Notes under the pieces: model-generated
Told to the model about the DNA's origin: nothing
What the model saw: the letters and a program-made list of their open reading frames with translations, nothing else
The model's database searches: none
Position numbers and translations under genes: made by a program
In this document: positions 9,269 to 19,570 of the stretch, one piece after another
How the letters are laid out: every line of letters begins with the position of its first letter
How positions within the stretch are numbered: position 1 is the first letter of the stretch
Origin: Methylovorus menthalis
GTDB lineage: Bacteria; Pseudomonadota; Gammaproteobacteria; Burkholderiales; Methylophilaceae
NCBI RefSeq assembly: GCF_020523625.1
Contig: NZ_JAJAQH010000001.1
Location: 136,930-200,929 of the forward strand
DNA: 64,000 nt
Reading direction: 5' to 3'

Positions 9269-12200
9269 CTATAAATTAGGCGCGAGCCAGCGTTCCAGAT
9301 AGTCTTCTGTCAGGCCACGTCTTGCCGCCATATCCTTCAGTTGATCCTGGCCTATCTTGTCCACGCTGAAGTACTTGGCGTCAGCATGCGCCAGATAAAA
9401 CCCGGACACGGCAGCGGCAGGCATCATCGCCAGCGACTCGGTCAGCGTCATGCCGATTTCCTCGCACTGCATGACCTGGAACATATCGGGCTTCACGGTA
9501 TGATCTGGACAGGCCGGATAACCGGGCGCCGGGCGAATACCGTGGTATTGCTCCTTGATCAGCGCGTCATTATCCAGCTTTTCGTCAGCGGCATACCCCC
9601 ACAGATCGGTACGCACACGGGCGTGCAGGTACTCGGCAAAGGCCTCCGCCAGTCTATCGGCCAGCGACTTCAGCATGATGCTGCTGTAATCGTCGTGATC
9701 GTTCTCAAAGCGTTGCAGGTATTTATCGATGCCCAGCCCGCCGGTCACCGCAAACATGCCAATGTAATCGGCCACACCCGATGCCTTGGGTGCAATGTAA
9801 TCCGCCAGGCACTGATTGGGGCGTGCCACGCCATCAATCACTGGCTTGGCAGTCTGCTGGCGCATGCCATACCAGGTAAAGGCGACCTGGCTGCGGGTAT
9901 CGTCCGTGTAGATTTCAATGTCATCATCATTGACAGTGTTGGCAGGCAATAGCGCCACAATGCCGTTAGCCGTCAGCCAGCGGCCTTCAATGATTTTTTT
10001 CAGCATGGCCTGGCCCTCTGCCAGCAGCTTGGTGGCTGCTTCGCCAACCACGCTATCGGTCAGGATGGCAGGATAAAAGCCCGCCAGATCCCATGTCTGG
10101 AAAAACGGACCCCAGTCGATGTATTCGGCAATGGTGGCCAGATCAATATTCTTGAATACGCGCCGACCAATAAACTTGGGCTTCACCGGGGCATGCTTAC
10201 CATCAAATGCGACTCTCACTTTGTTGGCACGGGCCTGCGCCAGCGTCAGCATGGTGGGGCCTTTTTTATTGGCATGCTGGGTACGGGCACGGTCATAATC
10301 CGCCGCGACTTCGCTGATATAGCTCTCACGCTGCTCAGGCGTCAGCAGCGACTGCATGACGGATACCGAGCGCGAGGCATCCGGCACGTAGATCACGGGC
10401 CCTTCATAATTGGGCGCAATCTTGACGGCCGTGTGCGCACGCGAAGTCGTCGCACCGCCAATCAACAGCGGTATCTTCAGCATGCGGAAGTGCGGGTCGC
10501 GCTGCATCTCTTTGGCGACATAGGCCATTTCTTCCAGCGAAGGTGTAATCAGGCCCGACAAGCCGATGATGTCCGCATTCTCGACCTTGGCGGTGGCCAG
10601 GATTTCCGAGCACGGCACCATCACCCCCATATTGACCACCTCGAAATTGTTGCACTGCAACACCACCGACACGATGTTTTTGCCAATATCGTGCACATCG
10701 CCTTTTACCGTGGCGATCACCACCTTGCCCTTGGGTTTGGCAGCCACGCCGGTGCGTTTTTCTTCCGCGGCTTTTTCTTCCTCAATAAAGGGAATCAGGT
10801 GAGCCACTGCCTGCTTCATCACACGCGCAGACTTCACCACCTGCGGCAGGAACATCTTGCCCTGGCCAAACAGGTCGCCCACCACATTCATGCCGTCCAT
10901 CAGCGGGCCTTCGATCACATTGATCGGGCGGCCGCCTGCAGCCATCACTTGCTGGCGGGCTTCTTCGGTGTCTTCCACAATAAATTCAGTGATGCCATGC
11001 ACCATGGCATGCTCCAGCCGCTTGCCAACTGACACCGGCTGTTCGGGCGTGCCGCGCCATTCCAGCGTGGGCGCTTCCTTCTTGCCTCCCGCTGTCAGGG
11101 TGGCGGCAATTTCGATCATGCGTTCCGTGGCATCTTCGCGGCGATTCAGCACCACGTCTTCCACACGCTCACGCAACTCGGCTGGCAGATCATCATAAAC
11201 ACCGACCATGCCTGCATTAACGATACCCATGGTCATGCCCGCTTTGATGGCGTGATAGAGGAACACGGTATGGATGGCTTCGCGTGCCGGATCATTGCCG
11301 CGGAAGCTGAAGCTCACATTGGAAACCCCACCGGAAATCTTGGCGTAAGGCAGGTTTTCCTTGATCCAGCGCGTGGCATTGATGAAGTCCACCGCGTAGT
11401 TGTTGTGCTCTTCAATCCCCGTGGCAACGGCGAAGATATTGGGGTCAAAGATGATGTCTTCGGGCGGAAAATCCGCCTCCGTCACTAGCAGGTCATAGGC
11501 ACGCTGGCAGATCTCGATCTTGCGCTCGTAGGTGTCCGCCTGGCCTTTTTCATCAAAGGCCATGACAATCACCGCCGCGCCATAACGCCGGCACAAGCGC
11601 GCCTGCCGCAGGAACTCCGCTTCGCCTTCCTTCATGGAGATGGAGTTGACGATGGACTTGCCCTGCACACATTTCAAGCCCGCCTCAATGACTTCCCATT
11701 TGGAAGAGTCGATCATGATGGGCACGCGGGCGATATCGGGCTCTGAGGCAACCAGATTCAAGAAATGCGTCATCGCCTTCACGGCGTCCAGCATGCCTTC
11801 ATCCATATTGATATCGATCACCTGGGCGCCGTTTTCCACCTGCTGGCGCGCCACCTGCAAAGCTTCTTCATATTGCTCGTTCAGGATCATGCGGGCAAAG
11901 GCCTTGGAGCCGGTGACATTGGTACGCTCACCCACATTCACAAACAGGGAGCTGTCATCAATGATAAATGGCTCCAGACCGGCCAGCAGGGTGGCATGGC
12001 GAGGCGCAGGCACTTGGCGTGGGGCGATACTTTTCACCGTCTCGGCAATGGCCTGGATATGCGCAGGCGTGGTGCCGCAGCAGCCGCCTGCCACATTCAC
12101 AAAACCACTCTCGGCAAACTCCTTGAGCAGGCTGGAAGTATCTTGCGGCTCTTCATCAAAGCCGGTGTCCGACATCGGGTTGGGCAAACCGGCATTGGGA

Positions 12201-13138
12201 TAGATACAGACAAAGGTATCGGCGATCTTGGACAACTCTTCCGCATAAGGCCGCATCAACGCTGCACCCAGCGCACAGTTAAGGCCTATGGTCAGTGGCC
12301 GGGCATGGCGCACGGAATGCCAGAAGGCCGGTACGGTCTGGCCAGAGAGTATGCGTCCGGACGCATCTGTTACCGTGCCCGAAATCATGATGGGCAAGCG
12401 TTTTCCACTTTGCTCAAAATAGGCATCAATCGCAAACAGCGCCGCCTTGCAATTCAGCGTATCAAAAATGGTTTCCACCAGCAGGATATCGGCACCGCCT
12501 TCCACCAGCGCGATGGTCTGCTCCAGGTACGCCTTTACCAGCTGATCGAACGTGATATTGCGGGCAGCCGGGTCGTTAACGTCGGGGGAAATGGACGCGG
12601 TTTTTGGCGTAGGGCCGAGAGCACCTGCCACGAAGCGAGGCTTGTCCGGCGTGCTGTATTTGTCGCAAGCGGCACGCGCAAGCTTGGCGGCTTCCAAGTT
12701 CATCTCAAACGCGAGGTGCGCCATGTGGTAATCGTCCTGCGCGACCGTGGTCGCCCCGAAGGTATTGGTCTCGATAATATCGGCGCCTGCGGCCAGATAT
12801 TGCTCGTGGATTTCCTGAATGATGTGCGGCTGGGTCAGGGTCAGCAGCTCATTATTGCCTTTGACGAACAGTTCACGCACCTCGCCTTCGGCAGGGGCCG
12901 CATGTGGCTGACCACACCCACAGCCATCACCATTGGGGCAGAACGCCACCCCTGGCTTGAAATCGGCAAACCGGCCCTGAGGCCCACCGCGGTAATCTTC
13001 TTCCGTCAGCTTGTAGCGCTGAATCATGGTCCCCATGGCGCCATCCAGAATCAGGATGCGCTTCGCCAGCAACTCGCGCAAGCGAACCTCGGTGGCAGAG
13101 ATGGAGACGGCAGAGGATAAAGTAGACGGCTGGTTCAT
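9269..13138 (-). CDS. metH: Cobalamin-dependent methionine synthase
   Basis: The 1289-aa enzyme transfers the methyl group of 5-methyl-THF to homocysteine. Domains in order: homocysteine-binding barrel with zinc cysteines (GLNCALG and GGCCGTTP), pterin-binding domain ([15 protein letters not shown]), cobalamin-binding region with the B12 motif [11 protein letters not shown], and the C-terminal AdoMet-activation domain ([14 protein letters not shown]). It is about 60 residues longer than the E. coli enzyme. Part of this is an N-terminal insertion rich in Cys and Gly ([11 protein letters not shown], about residue 67) just before the conserved KGNNELL segment. It is monocistronic; I saw no riboswitch upstream. 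Confidence 0.96.
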   Translation of the reverse strand: MNQPSTLSSAVSISATEVRLRELLAKRILILDGAMGTMIQRYKLTEEDYRGGPQGRFADFKPGVAFCPNGDGCGCGQPHAAPAEGEVRELFVKGNNELLTLTQPHIIQEIHEQYLAAGADIIETNTFGATTVAQDDYHMAHLAFEMNLEAAKLARAACDKYSTPDKPRFVAGALGPTPKTASISPDVNDPAARNITFDQLVKAYLEQTIALVEGGADILLVETIFDTLNCKAALFAIDAYFEQSGKRLPIMISGTVTDASGRILSGQTVPAFWHSVRHARPLTIGLNCALGAALMRPYAEELSKIADTFVCIYPNAGLPNPMSDTGFDEEPQDTSSLLKEFAESGFVNVAGGCCGTTPAHIQAIAETVKSIAPRQVPAPRHATLLAGLEPFIIDDSSLFVNVGERTNVTGSKAFARMILNEQYEEALQVARQQVENGAQVIDINMDEGMLDAVKAMTHFLNLVASEPDIARVPIMIDSSKWEVIEAGLKCVQGKSIVNSISMKEGEAEFLRQARLCRRYGAAVIVMAFDEKGQADTYERKIEICQRAYDLLVTEADFPPEDIIFDPNIFAVATGIEEHNNYAVDFINATRWIKENLPYAKISGGVSNVSFSFRGNDPAREAIHTVFLYHAIKAGMTMGIVNAGMVGVYDDLPAELRERVEDVVLNRREDATERMIEIAATLTAGGKKEAPTLEWRGTPEQPVSVGKRLEHAMVHGITEFIVEDTEEARQQVMAAGGRPINVIEGPLMDGMNVVGDLFGQGKMFLPQVVKSARVMKQAVAHLIPFIEEEKAAEEKRTGVAAKPKGKVVIATVKGDVHDIGKNIVSVVLQCNNFEVVNMGVMVPCSEILATAKVENADIIGLSGLITPSLEEMAYVAKEMQRDPHFRMLKIPLLIGGATTSRAHTAVKIAPNYEGPVIYVPDASRSVSVMQSLLTPEQRESYISEVAADYDRARTQHANKKGPTMLTLAQARANKVRVAFDGKHAPVKPKFIGRRVFKNIDLATIAEYIDWGPFFQTWDLAGFYPAILTDSVVGEAATKLLAEGQAMLKKIIEGRWLTANGIVALLPANTVNDDDIEIYTDDTRSQVAFTWYGMRQQTAKPVIDGVARPNQCLADYIAPKASGVADYIGMFAVTGGLGIDKYLQRFENDHDDYSSIMLKSLADRLAEAFAEYLHARVRTDLWGYAADEKLDNDALIKEQYHGIRPAPGYPACPDHTVKPDMFQVMQCEEIGMTLTESLAMMPAAAVSGFYLAHADAKYFSVDKIGQDQLKDMAARRGLTEDYLERWLAPNL

Positions 13139-13392
13139 GGGGCGCTCATATATAGATGGCTAGTCAGCATGACTACCATGCGCAGACCTCGCGGTCGGCG
13201 GGTGTTAAGACAAAGGCGTCATTATAAAACAGGCACTGCTTTCAGGCACAGGCGATTGTTTATGCGCAGCTTTCCCTAGCTCATATGCAACGAGGGTTAT
13301 AGGACTGCAATTGTGATATCGGGTTCAGATCAAGGCATTTTCAGAGATGATTTGCCTGCCACCACCTATCAGTGCCAGACATCGTTCCCGAT

Positions 13393-14436
13393 TCAAACCA
13401 CCGATGTGCCGAGCAAGCTGCCTATCCAGTAGGTCATGGCACCCGCAGCACCACCAATCAAGAGCATGCGCAGGCCACCCTGCAAGGCATTTCGCCCGGT
13501 AAACAAGGATAAGGCAGCGCCTATGCCAAACAAGGCAAGCGCAGTCAGCACAATCGCGCCCGTCAGTGCATGCGCGCCACCACCCAGCAGATATGGCAGC
13601 AAAGGCACCAGCCCACCCAGCGTAAACGCGAGGAATGAGGAAAGGGCCGCTGTCCATGGCGAACCCAGCTCGTCAGGATTCAAGCCTAATTCTTCACGTG
13701 CCAGGGCATCCAGACCTTTCTCCGGGTCAGCCACCATGCGTTGCGCCAATGCCTGCGCTTCGCTTTCATTCAAGCCTCTAGCCTGATAAATCAGCTGCAG
13801 CTCGCGCGCCTCTTGTTCGGGGTATTGCGCCAACTCATCGCGCTCAAGCCCAATCTGATATTCAAACATTTCGCGTTGCGAGCGCATGGAAATATATTCG
13901 CCTGCCGCCATGGAAAATGCCCCGGCCAGCAAGCCAGCCACGCCGGTCATGAGGATGGTCGACACATTGGCCGCCGCCCCGGCGACGCCCATCACCAGAC
14001 AGGCAATCGATACAAGGCCGTCATTGACACCAAACACGGCAGCGCGCAAACCACCACTGGTACCCGCATTGCGATGGCTGAGCCCGACGTCATCAATCGA
14101 AAGCGGCGTAGGGTGTTCATTCTGCTGGCGCGGCTGCCGGTAAACCGATAAGCCGCGTATCTTGATAGCGGCCAGCAATGGCTTCAATCGCCTTACCCCC
14201 AGTTTACGTAGCAGCAGCAAAACCAAGCGAGTACGTAAATCCGGCTGATACGTATCCGGCATCGCCAAGCCTTTGGCAGCGCCTTGCTTATGCCATATCC
14301 CGGCTTGAAACTCCGCCTCGGCAGCCAGCTGCTTGAACAGAGCGCGATGCGCCTCGACGGGCTCCTGCACTGACATTTGCTTGTAAATGCAGGCAGATCG
14401 CATTTCTTCAAGCCAGGCCGAATGGTATTTTTCCAT
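13393..14436 (-). CDS. VIT1/CCC1-family transporter with ferritin-like N-terminal region
   Basis: The 347-aa membrane protein has an N-terminal ferritin/rubrerythrin-like helical region (residues about 1-100) and a C-terminal VIT1/CCC1 domain with five membrane helices, including GGLRAAVFGVNDGLVSIACL and SMAAGEYISMRSQ. The family moves Fe2+ or Mn2+ across membranes. The N-terminal part lacks an obvious ExxH ligand pair (AEAEFQAG in its place), so diiron binding is doubtful. It lies 10 bp after the comM 3' remnant and formerly may have been read from the ubiK-comM transcript. Confidence 0.85.
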   Translation of the reverse strand: MEKYHSAWLEEMRSACIYKQMSVQEPVEAHRALFKQLAAEAEFQAGIWHKQGAAKGLAMPDTYQPDLRTRLVLLLLRKLGVRRLKPLLAAIKIRGLSVYRQPRQQNEHPTPLSIDDVGLSHRNAGTSGGLRAAVFGVNDGLVSIACLVMGVAGAAANVSTILMTGVAGLLAGAFSMAAGEYISMRSQREMFEYQIGLERDELAQYPEQEARELQLIYQARGLNESEAQALAQRMVADPEKGLDALAREELGLNPDELGSPWTAALSSFLAFTLGGLVPLLPYLLGGGAHALTGAIVLTALALFGIGAALSLFTGRNALQGGLRMLLIGGAAGAMTYWIGSLLGTSVV

Positions 14437-14446
14437 GAGTTAAGCC

Positions 14447-15713
14447 TTATATTTCGTGCTTGCGGTACTGAATGGCCTCAGCCACATGCGGGGTAGCGAT
14501 ATCATTGGCGCCTGCCAGGTCAGCAATGGTGCGCGCCAGCTTCAATATCCGATGATACGCCCTTGCTGAGAGATTCAGCCGGTTGATGGCCTGCTTGAGC
14601 AGGACTTGCCCGCTTGCATCCAGCTCGCACCAGGCATCTATCTCATGACTTTCCAGCAAGGCATTGGCTTTACCCTGACGCTGCATTTGCAAGCCGCGCG
14701 CCACCTCAACCCGGTGGCGGACTACCTCACTGCTTTCGCTACTTTCGCGCGCCAGCAACTCGTCATCGCGCAAAGCAGGTACTTCTATATGCATGTCAAT
14801 GCGATCCATTAAAGGGCCGGAAAGGCGATGCCGATAGCGCGACACCTGGTCAGGCGTACAGCGGCATTTGTTGTTGTAATGTCCGAGGTAGCCGCAGGGG
14901 CAAGGATTCATGGCCGCCACCAGCTGAAAGCGCGCCGGGAAGTCTGCCTGCCGTGCAGCGCGCGAAATGGTAATGCGGCCGGACTCCAGCGGCTCGCGCA
15001 GCACCTCAAGGACCTTGCGATCAAACTCCGGCACTTCATCCAGAAACAGAATGCCATGATGCGCCAGGGATATTTCTCCGGGACGCGGCACACTGCCACC
15101 GCCCACCAGCGCCACCGCCGACGCCGTATGGTGCGGAGCGCGGTAAGGTCGCTGCCGCCATGCACTGGCCCGAAACGCACCATTGAGTGACTGAATGGCA
15201 GCGGATTCCAGGGCCTCCTCTTCGGTCATGGCAGGCAAAATACCGGGCAATCTGGCCGCCAGCATGGACTTCCCCGTACCCGGTGGCCCCTGCATCAGGA
15301 TGCTGTGTCCGCCTGCTGCGGCCACTTCCAATGCGCGCTTGGCATGCGCCTGACCTTTCACCTCGGCGAAGTCAGCATAGGCTAGCGTAGATGAGAGCAA
15401 TTCGGGCTGCTGCAATGCCAGCGAGGACTGCCCGAGCAGGTGGGCACATACTGCGAGCAAACTGCTGGCAGGCAGTATTTGCGCATCCGTCACCAGCGAG
15501 GCCTCAGCCGCACTGGCCTCGGGCAAAATAAAAGCCCGGCCATCGCGCCAGGCTTTGTAGGTCATGGCCAATGCCCCTTTTACTGGGCGTAGCTCCCCGG
15601 TGAGGGCAAGCTCTCCAGCCATTTCGTATTGCGCCAAGCCCTCTATGGGCAATTGGCCAGAAGCAGCCAGAATCCCGATAGCGATCGGCAAATCATAGCG
15701 TCCACTTTCCTTG
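14447..15713 (-). pseudogene. comM: comM, 3' part, separated by transposon insertion
   Basis: This encodes ComM (YifB, Mg-chelatase-like AAA+ protein) from residue about 76 on. ComM is the hexameric branch-migration helicase that helps integrate DNA in natural transformation. The remnant begins at KESGRYDLPIAIGILAASG and holds the Walker A GPPGTGKSMLAARL, Walker B ILFLDEVPEF and the C-terminal domain. The first 76 codons lie 12.6 kb away. The frame continues upstream into transposon DNA, so a fused, N-terminally altered product is conceivable but has no evident start signal. Confidence 0.92.
15709..15713. repeat. Target site duplication of the Tn7-like element, copy 1
   Basis: CCTTG occurs here and again at 28293-28297, directly abutting the two ends. 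Collapsing the two copies restores comM in frame (229 + 1262 = 1491 bases, 497 codons including stop), reading LPKESGR as in other ComM proteins. Confidence 0.88.
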
Positions 15714-15757
15714 TCTGAAAAATCTTGATAAATGAAAGCGGGTATGATGATATTTGA
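15714..15757 (+). repeat. TnsA-side transposon end with putative TnsB-binding repeats
   Basis: The tip reads TCTGAAAAATCTTGATAAATG. GATAAATG begins 13 bp in, and GATATTTGA 35 bp in. The same two words stand at 13 and 33 bp from the other tip in inverted orientation, which supports these borders. The usual 5'-TGT tip is not at the border fixed by the duplication. Confidence 0.7.
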
Positions 15758-15759
15758 TA

Positions 15760-16539
15760 ATGGAAGAATTTCTAAAGCAGCTAGACCACAACGTTTACGA
15801 CGAATCATGGCTTCGCCAATTCGTTGGGGACGCTGATATGCCCGCGCGGAAGATTGGCGTAAGCCGCTTTTACATGCGCGGTTACGTAGCGTCCCGCAAA
15901 GGGCTACCTTCGCAACAAGCTGAGTCTTTGCTTGAGCATGATTTTTTAACGCTGCTTGAATATGACCCCCGTGTAGAGAGATTTGTAGCTCAACCTTTTA
16001 CCATTGAGTGGAATGACAAGAATGGAAAGCGGCGAAAATATACTCCGGACGTTATTGTAAAGTATTCCTGTTTGGCTCAGTTTCATGAACCATGGCTCAA
16101 GACTACTATTTTTGAAGTCAAGCCACGTAACAAGCTAAAGGAAGACTGGGATGAATTACGTCCAAAATTTCGCGCCGCCATTGGCTGGGCCAAGGAGTTT
16201 GGATGCACCTTTCATTTAGTCACCGACCAGGAAATCAGAACACCATTTCTAAAAAATGCTCGGCACCTTCTTGGCTATGGGCATCCCAGTCAGTTTGAAA
16301 GCAATGAAGCCCTGTGGCCTGATCGTTTCTTTCTCGTTCAAAATGCTATGGTTTATCTGAAACAATCCACTCCCAGCGAACTCATCCGTGCAATTACTGA
16401 CAATACAGATCATCAAGCGGAATTGATCCCTTATCTGTGGAGCTGCATCAAAAAAGGCATTATTGGTGCCAATCTTGAATTACCTCTTTCTATGAACTCT
16501 CCCATTTGGTGGAACCGAAATGATGAAAACAGGCAATGA
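15760..16539 (+). CDS. tnsA: TnsA-like transposon endonuclease
   Basis: The 259-aa protein cuts the 5' ends of the element in concert with TnsB, giving cut-and-paste movement. The PD-(D/E)xK nuclease core is present: Glu59 (SLLEHDF), Asp97 (YTPDVIV) and Lys121 (FEVKPR), matching Glu63, Asp114 and Lys132 of Tn7 TnsA. The C-terminal part contains the TnsC/TnsB-contact region of the family. The ATG at 15760 is used; a TTG six bases upstream is possible. It overlaps tnsB by 20 bases. Confidence 0.9.
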   Translation: MEEFLKQLDHNVYDESWLRQFVGDADMPARKIGVSRFYMRGYVASRKGLPSQQAESLLEHDFLTLLEYDPRVERFVAQPFTIEWNDKNGKRRKYTPDVIVKYSCLAQFHEPWLKTTIFEVKPRNKLKEDWDELRPKFRAAIGWAKEFGCTFHLVTDQEIRTPFLKNARHLLGYGHPSQFESNEALWPDRFFLVQNAMVYLKQSTPSELIRAITDNTDHQAELIPYLWSCIKKGIIGANLELPLSMNSPIWWNRNDENRQ

Positions 16540-18409
16540 ACTATTACTCGGCCCAGGTTCTATTATTGATGTGGACAACGAGCGTTTCATTGTTCTGGCA
16601 TTCGATGGACTTGATGGTGTTAAAGCAAGAAATATAGCCACACATGTTGATAAACGGATTCAATTCTCAGCCATCACCAAATTTTATGGTGGTAAGCAAG
16701 ATAGTCGAAGAGTGGATATCGAAGATATTCCGAAGCATGAATGGGATCGAATCTCGCATATCTACAAAACTATCAAGCCTTTATTAGAAAACCTTTCCCG
16801 AACAGAAAAGGATGTGAGGTCGATAGCCGATGTTCTTGAGTTATCCACTATTACAATTTATCGCTACATAAAGAAAATTCAACAAGAGGGCACCATTTCC
16901 TGTTTACTCCGCAAGCCACGAACTGATAAAAACACAAAAAGAATACTTGATGAGTCTGAAGTTGTCATTAAGCAGGTATTGGTGGAAGAGTTCCTTAAAG
17001 ATAAAAAGATCAGCCCAACTGCTGCATTCGATGAAATTCGGAGAAGATGTAGGAACTCAAAATTACCTGTTCCTTCAAAGCAAACCGTGGTCAGAAGGAT
17101 CAATGACATCAGCTTGTTGGAAAAAGCTGAAAAACGTGATGGCTATAATAAATCTCTAGATTTTCTGCCGAAGGAGGGATCTGTTCCTGATGCAGAAATT
17201 CTCAATTCATTATGGCAAATTGATCATACGATGATAGATGTCATGCTGGTTGATACAGAGCATCGCATCACTATCGGCAGACCATGGATTACTATCATTA
17301 TTGATGTTTTCTCACGGATGGTGATGGGTTGGTATGTTTCTTTTGACCCTCCTGGAGCACTAGGCACAGGGGTCTGCATAACCCGGGCAATACTTAGCAA
17401 AGATGAATTTCTAACCCGGTTGGGTATTGATTACCCATGGCCGAGTCAAGGCTTCCCGAAAATAATTCAATGTGATAACGCTAAGGAGTTTCGGGGCAAT
17501 ATGCTAAATGCGGCGGCCTCCCGCCATCTGTTCGACCTGCGGTTCCGTCCGGTCAAGAAACCTCACTATGGTGCTCATATTGAGCGCCTTCAGGGCACGT
17601 TATTAAAACGAATGCATAGATTGGACGGTACTACATTCTCCCGGTCTCATGAGCGCGGCGAATATAACTCGGAAAAAAATGCCACGATGACATTGGAAGA
17701 TTTTGAAAAGTGGCTAGCCAATCTAATTCTCGGCCAGTACCACCATGAGGTACATGGTGCCTTAGGTTGCTCACCCTTACAAAAATTCAAAGAAGGCCTA
17801 TTTGGGACTGACACCACACCAGGCATCGGGAAAATCAGGATTAATACTGATCCACAACTTCTCACGTATGACTTTCTTCCGTTGGTGACGCGCACCATCC
17901 AGCCATACGGAATTGTCGTTGATGGTATCGAATACCATGACCCTGTGCTTGATAAGTGGATAGGTTCACATACTCCAGGAAAAACACGAGAAAAGCGCAA
18001 GTTCAATTTCAGACGCGATCCCCGGGATATTAGTGCTTTGCTATTCCTTGATCCTGATGTTCAGCAGATTTACCGTATCCCATATCGTGAAGCCACGCAT
18101 CCCGCCATCAGCCTTTGGGAATTACGTGAGGTGAAACGCCACTTAAAGAAAACCACAGGACAAGACGAGGCTAGCGAGGAGATTATTTTTAGAGCCTTTA
18201 ACGAAATGCGGAGTATTGAAGATAATGCTCGCAATCTCACGAAAGCGGCCAGACGTGGTAACGAGCGCCGTAGGCAGCATAAAGTGAATGCTGTCTCCAA
18301 CCGAGTTTCTACAGTCGCGAAACCGACAATAGCCTCGCCTGAGAAAGTATTGAATTCGGATGTCGATTTCAACAACCTTCAACCCTTTGATGAAATCGAG
18401 TCTATGTAA
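16520..18409 (+). CDS. tnsB: TnsB-like DDE transposase
   Basis: The 629-aa retroviral-integrase-type transposase joins the 3' ends of the element to the target. N-terminal helix-turn-helix segments (about residues 75-200) would bind the end repeats. The catalytic core has Asp235 (WQIDHTMID), Asp319 (IIQCDNAKEF) and Glu355 (HIERLQGTL), a DD(35)E spacing typical of the family. The C-terminus is basic and is where TnsB of Tn7 contacts TnsC. The gene overlaps tnsA by 20 bases and shares one base with the tnsC start, so tnsABC form one operon. Confidence 0.93.
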   Translation: MMKTGNELLLGPGSIIDVDNERFIVLAFDGLDGVKARNIATHVDKRIQFSAITKFYGGKQDSRRVDIEDIPKHEWDRISHIYKTIKPLLENLSRTEKDVRSIADVLELSTITIYRYIKKIQQEGTISCLLRKPRTDKNTKRILDESEVVIKQVLVEEFLKDKKISPTAAFDEIRRRCRNSKLPVPSKQTVVRRINDISLLEKAEKRDGYNKSLDFLPKEGSVPDAEILNSLWQIDHTMIDVMLVDTEHRITIGRPWITIIIDVFSRMVMGWYVSFDPPGALGTGVCITRAILSKDEFLTRLGIDYPWPSQGFPKIIQCDNAKEFRGNMLNAAASRHLFDLRFRPVKKPHYGAHIERLQGTLLKRMHRLDGTTFSRSHERGEYNSEKNATMTLEDFEKWLANLILGQYHHEVHGALGCSPLQKFKEGLFGTDTTPGIGKIRINTDPQLLTYDFLPLVTRTIQPYGIVVDGIEYHDPVLDKWIGSHTPGKTREKRKFNFRRDPRDISALLFLDPDVQQIYRIPYREATHPAISLWELREVKRHLKKTTGQDEASEEIIFRAFNEMRSIEDNARNLTKAARRGNERRRQHKVNAVSNRVSTVAKPTIASPEKVLNSDVDFNNLQPFDEIESM

Positions 18410-19311
18410 TGAAAGTTCGGACGGATAGCCTTCTGAGCCCTGAAGATCTAGGGCGCATTGGTAGCATGAAGCAAACGCCATGGGTTGGCTATGATCGGGC
18501 AGTCATGATACGTCAAGAAATGGACGCGTTGGTGCGACAGCCACGACTTCCTCGTCCATCTAATCTGGTATTGGTCGGAGATAGTAATAATGGCAAAAGT
18601 ACAATTCTTCGGAATTTTTGCAAAAAACACTTTCCACAGAATCAACTCAACTCGCCAAATACAAAACTCCCCGTGGTAATGGTGCAAACCCCACCTCATG
18701 CAAATGAGGGACGCTTATATTACGAAATCCTGACCGAGCTTGGCGCTGCATCTTCCCCCAATGAATCAGAGACCTCAAAGCTAGCAAGAATTAAACTGAT
18801 ATTCGAACACTTAGATACTAAGGTACTCATATTAGATGACTTATTTAACATAGGCAGCAGTACGATCGCTCTCCGAAGACGTTTTCTAAATGCCTTGCGT
18901 AACTTGGGAAATGAATGCGGAGTTTCAATTATTGGCGCGGGAACTCCTGAAATTTTAAACATTCTTGCCAGCGACCCCTCCATACAAAATCGCTTCAAAC
19001 CTTTATTTCTACCTAGGTGGAATAAAGACGAATCTATAGGGGAGTTTGCAAGAATCATGAGTTCATTACAGGAGAGCTTGATGCTCAAGGAACAAAAACC
19101 TTTTAAGGGTAGGGAATTTTTCGAGCGCTTACTGGTATTCAGTGAAGGCTTGCTTGGTGAAGCTATTGCTTTACTACATTTATTAGCAGAAAACGCTATC
19201 CGTACAGGGAAGGAGTGTATTGAAGCGGAAGATATAACACGCGAACATTTGAAAAAAATTAATTGGGTCTCCCCAAAAGATCGTTCCAGACATACCGGTG
19301 ATCTCTACTAG
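18409..19311 (+). CDS. tnsC: TnsC-like AAA+ ATPase (transposition regulator)
   Basis: The 300-aa ATPase links target selection to the transposase. It shows Walker A GDSNNGKS (residues 57-64) and Walker B VLILDDL (about 139-145), followed by a sensor-like IIGAGTPE. At 300 residues it is much shorter than Tn7 TnsC (about 555) and matches the compact TniB/Tn6022-type group. It starts at an ATG overlapping the tnsB stop (TAATG) and overlaps the tniQ start by 14 bases. Confidence 0.92.
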   Translation: MKVRTDSLLSPEDLGRIGSMKQTPWVGYDRAVMIRQEMDALVRQPRLPRPSNLVLVGDSNNGKSTILRNFCKKHFPQNQLNSPNTKLPVVMVQTPPHANEGRLYYEILTELGAASSPNESETSKLARIKLIFEHLDTKVLILDDLFNIGSSTIALRRRFLNALRNLGNECGVSIIGAGTPEILNILASDPSIQNRFKPLFLPRWNKDESIGEFARIMSSLQESLMLKEQKPFKGREFFERLLVFSEGLLGEAIALLHLLAENAIRTGKECIEAEDITREHLKKINWVSPKDRSRHTGDLY

Positions 19312-19570
19312 AAATCGAGAATTCAAATGGCACTTTCGAACGCAGCCATTGCCAGATGAGCTGCTGTCGTCCTGGCTCGTAAGATACAGCACTGGCATGA
19401 TCATGAAGCTGCAGGCCTTCACGACGCATAACCTGGGTCAGCAACCACAATTCTGGACTAATGACGTAGATCGCACCATTAATACTTCCTTATGTTCCAC
19501 TCTTGGGAACGCAAGTGACATCGCGCCTGACGAATGCAAAAACACAACTCTTGAGGCATTCTCTACCGAA
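19298..19570 (+). pseudogene. tniQ: tniQ N-terminal fragment, truncated by IS256-family insertion
   Basis: A GTG start overlaps the end of tnsC. About 90 residues remain, with the family signature PLPDELLSSWLVRYS at about residues 17-31. TniQ/TnsD proteins are normally about 350-500 aa and pick the attachment site, here presumably comM. The frame meets the left end of the IS element, and no continuation was found after the right end, so the zinc-finger and DNA-binding parts are lost. The fragment probably cannot direct transposition. Confidence 0.82.

Noticed and set aside
11765-13120. Long plus-strand open frame opposite metH
   Set aside because: It is antisense to a confidently identified gene, has no family features and shows the composition of a shadow frame. 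The same holds for long frames opposite asmA, thiC, lysA, pilY1 and amtB.
13139-13324. Cobalamin or SAH riboswitch upstream of metH
   Set aside because: I searched the leader by eye for the B12-box core and the SAH aptamer core and found neither.
15712-15717. TGTCTG as a canonical TGT tip of the transposon
   Set aside because: Starting there would give TTCCT as the target duplication, but the matching place at the other end reads TTGGG. Only CCTTG at 15709 and 28293 matches and restores comM.
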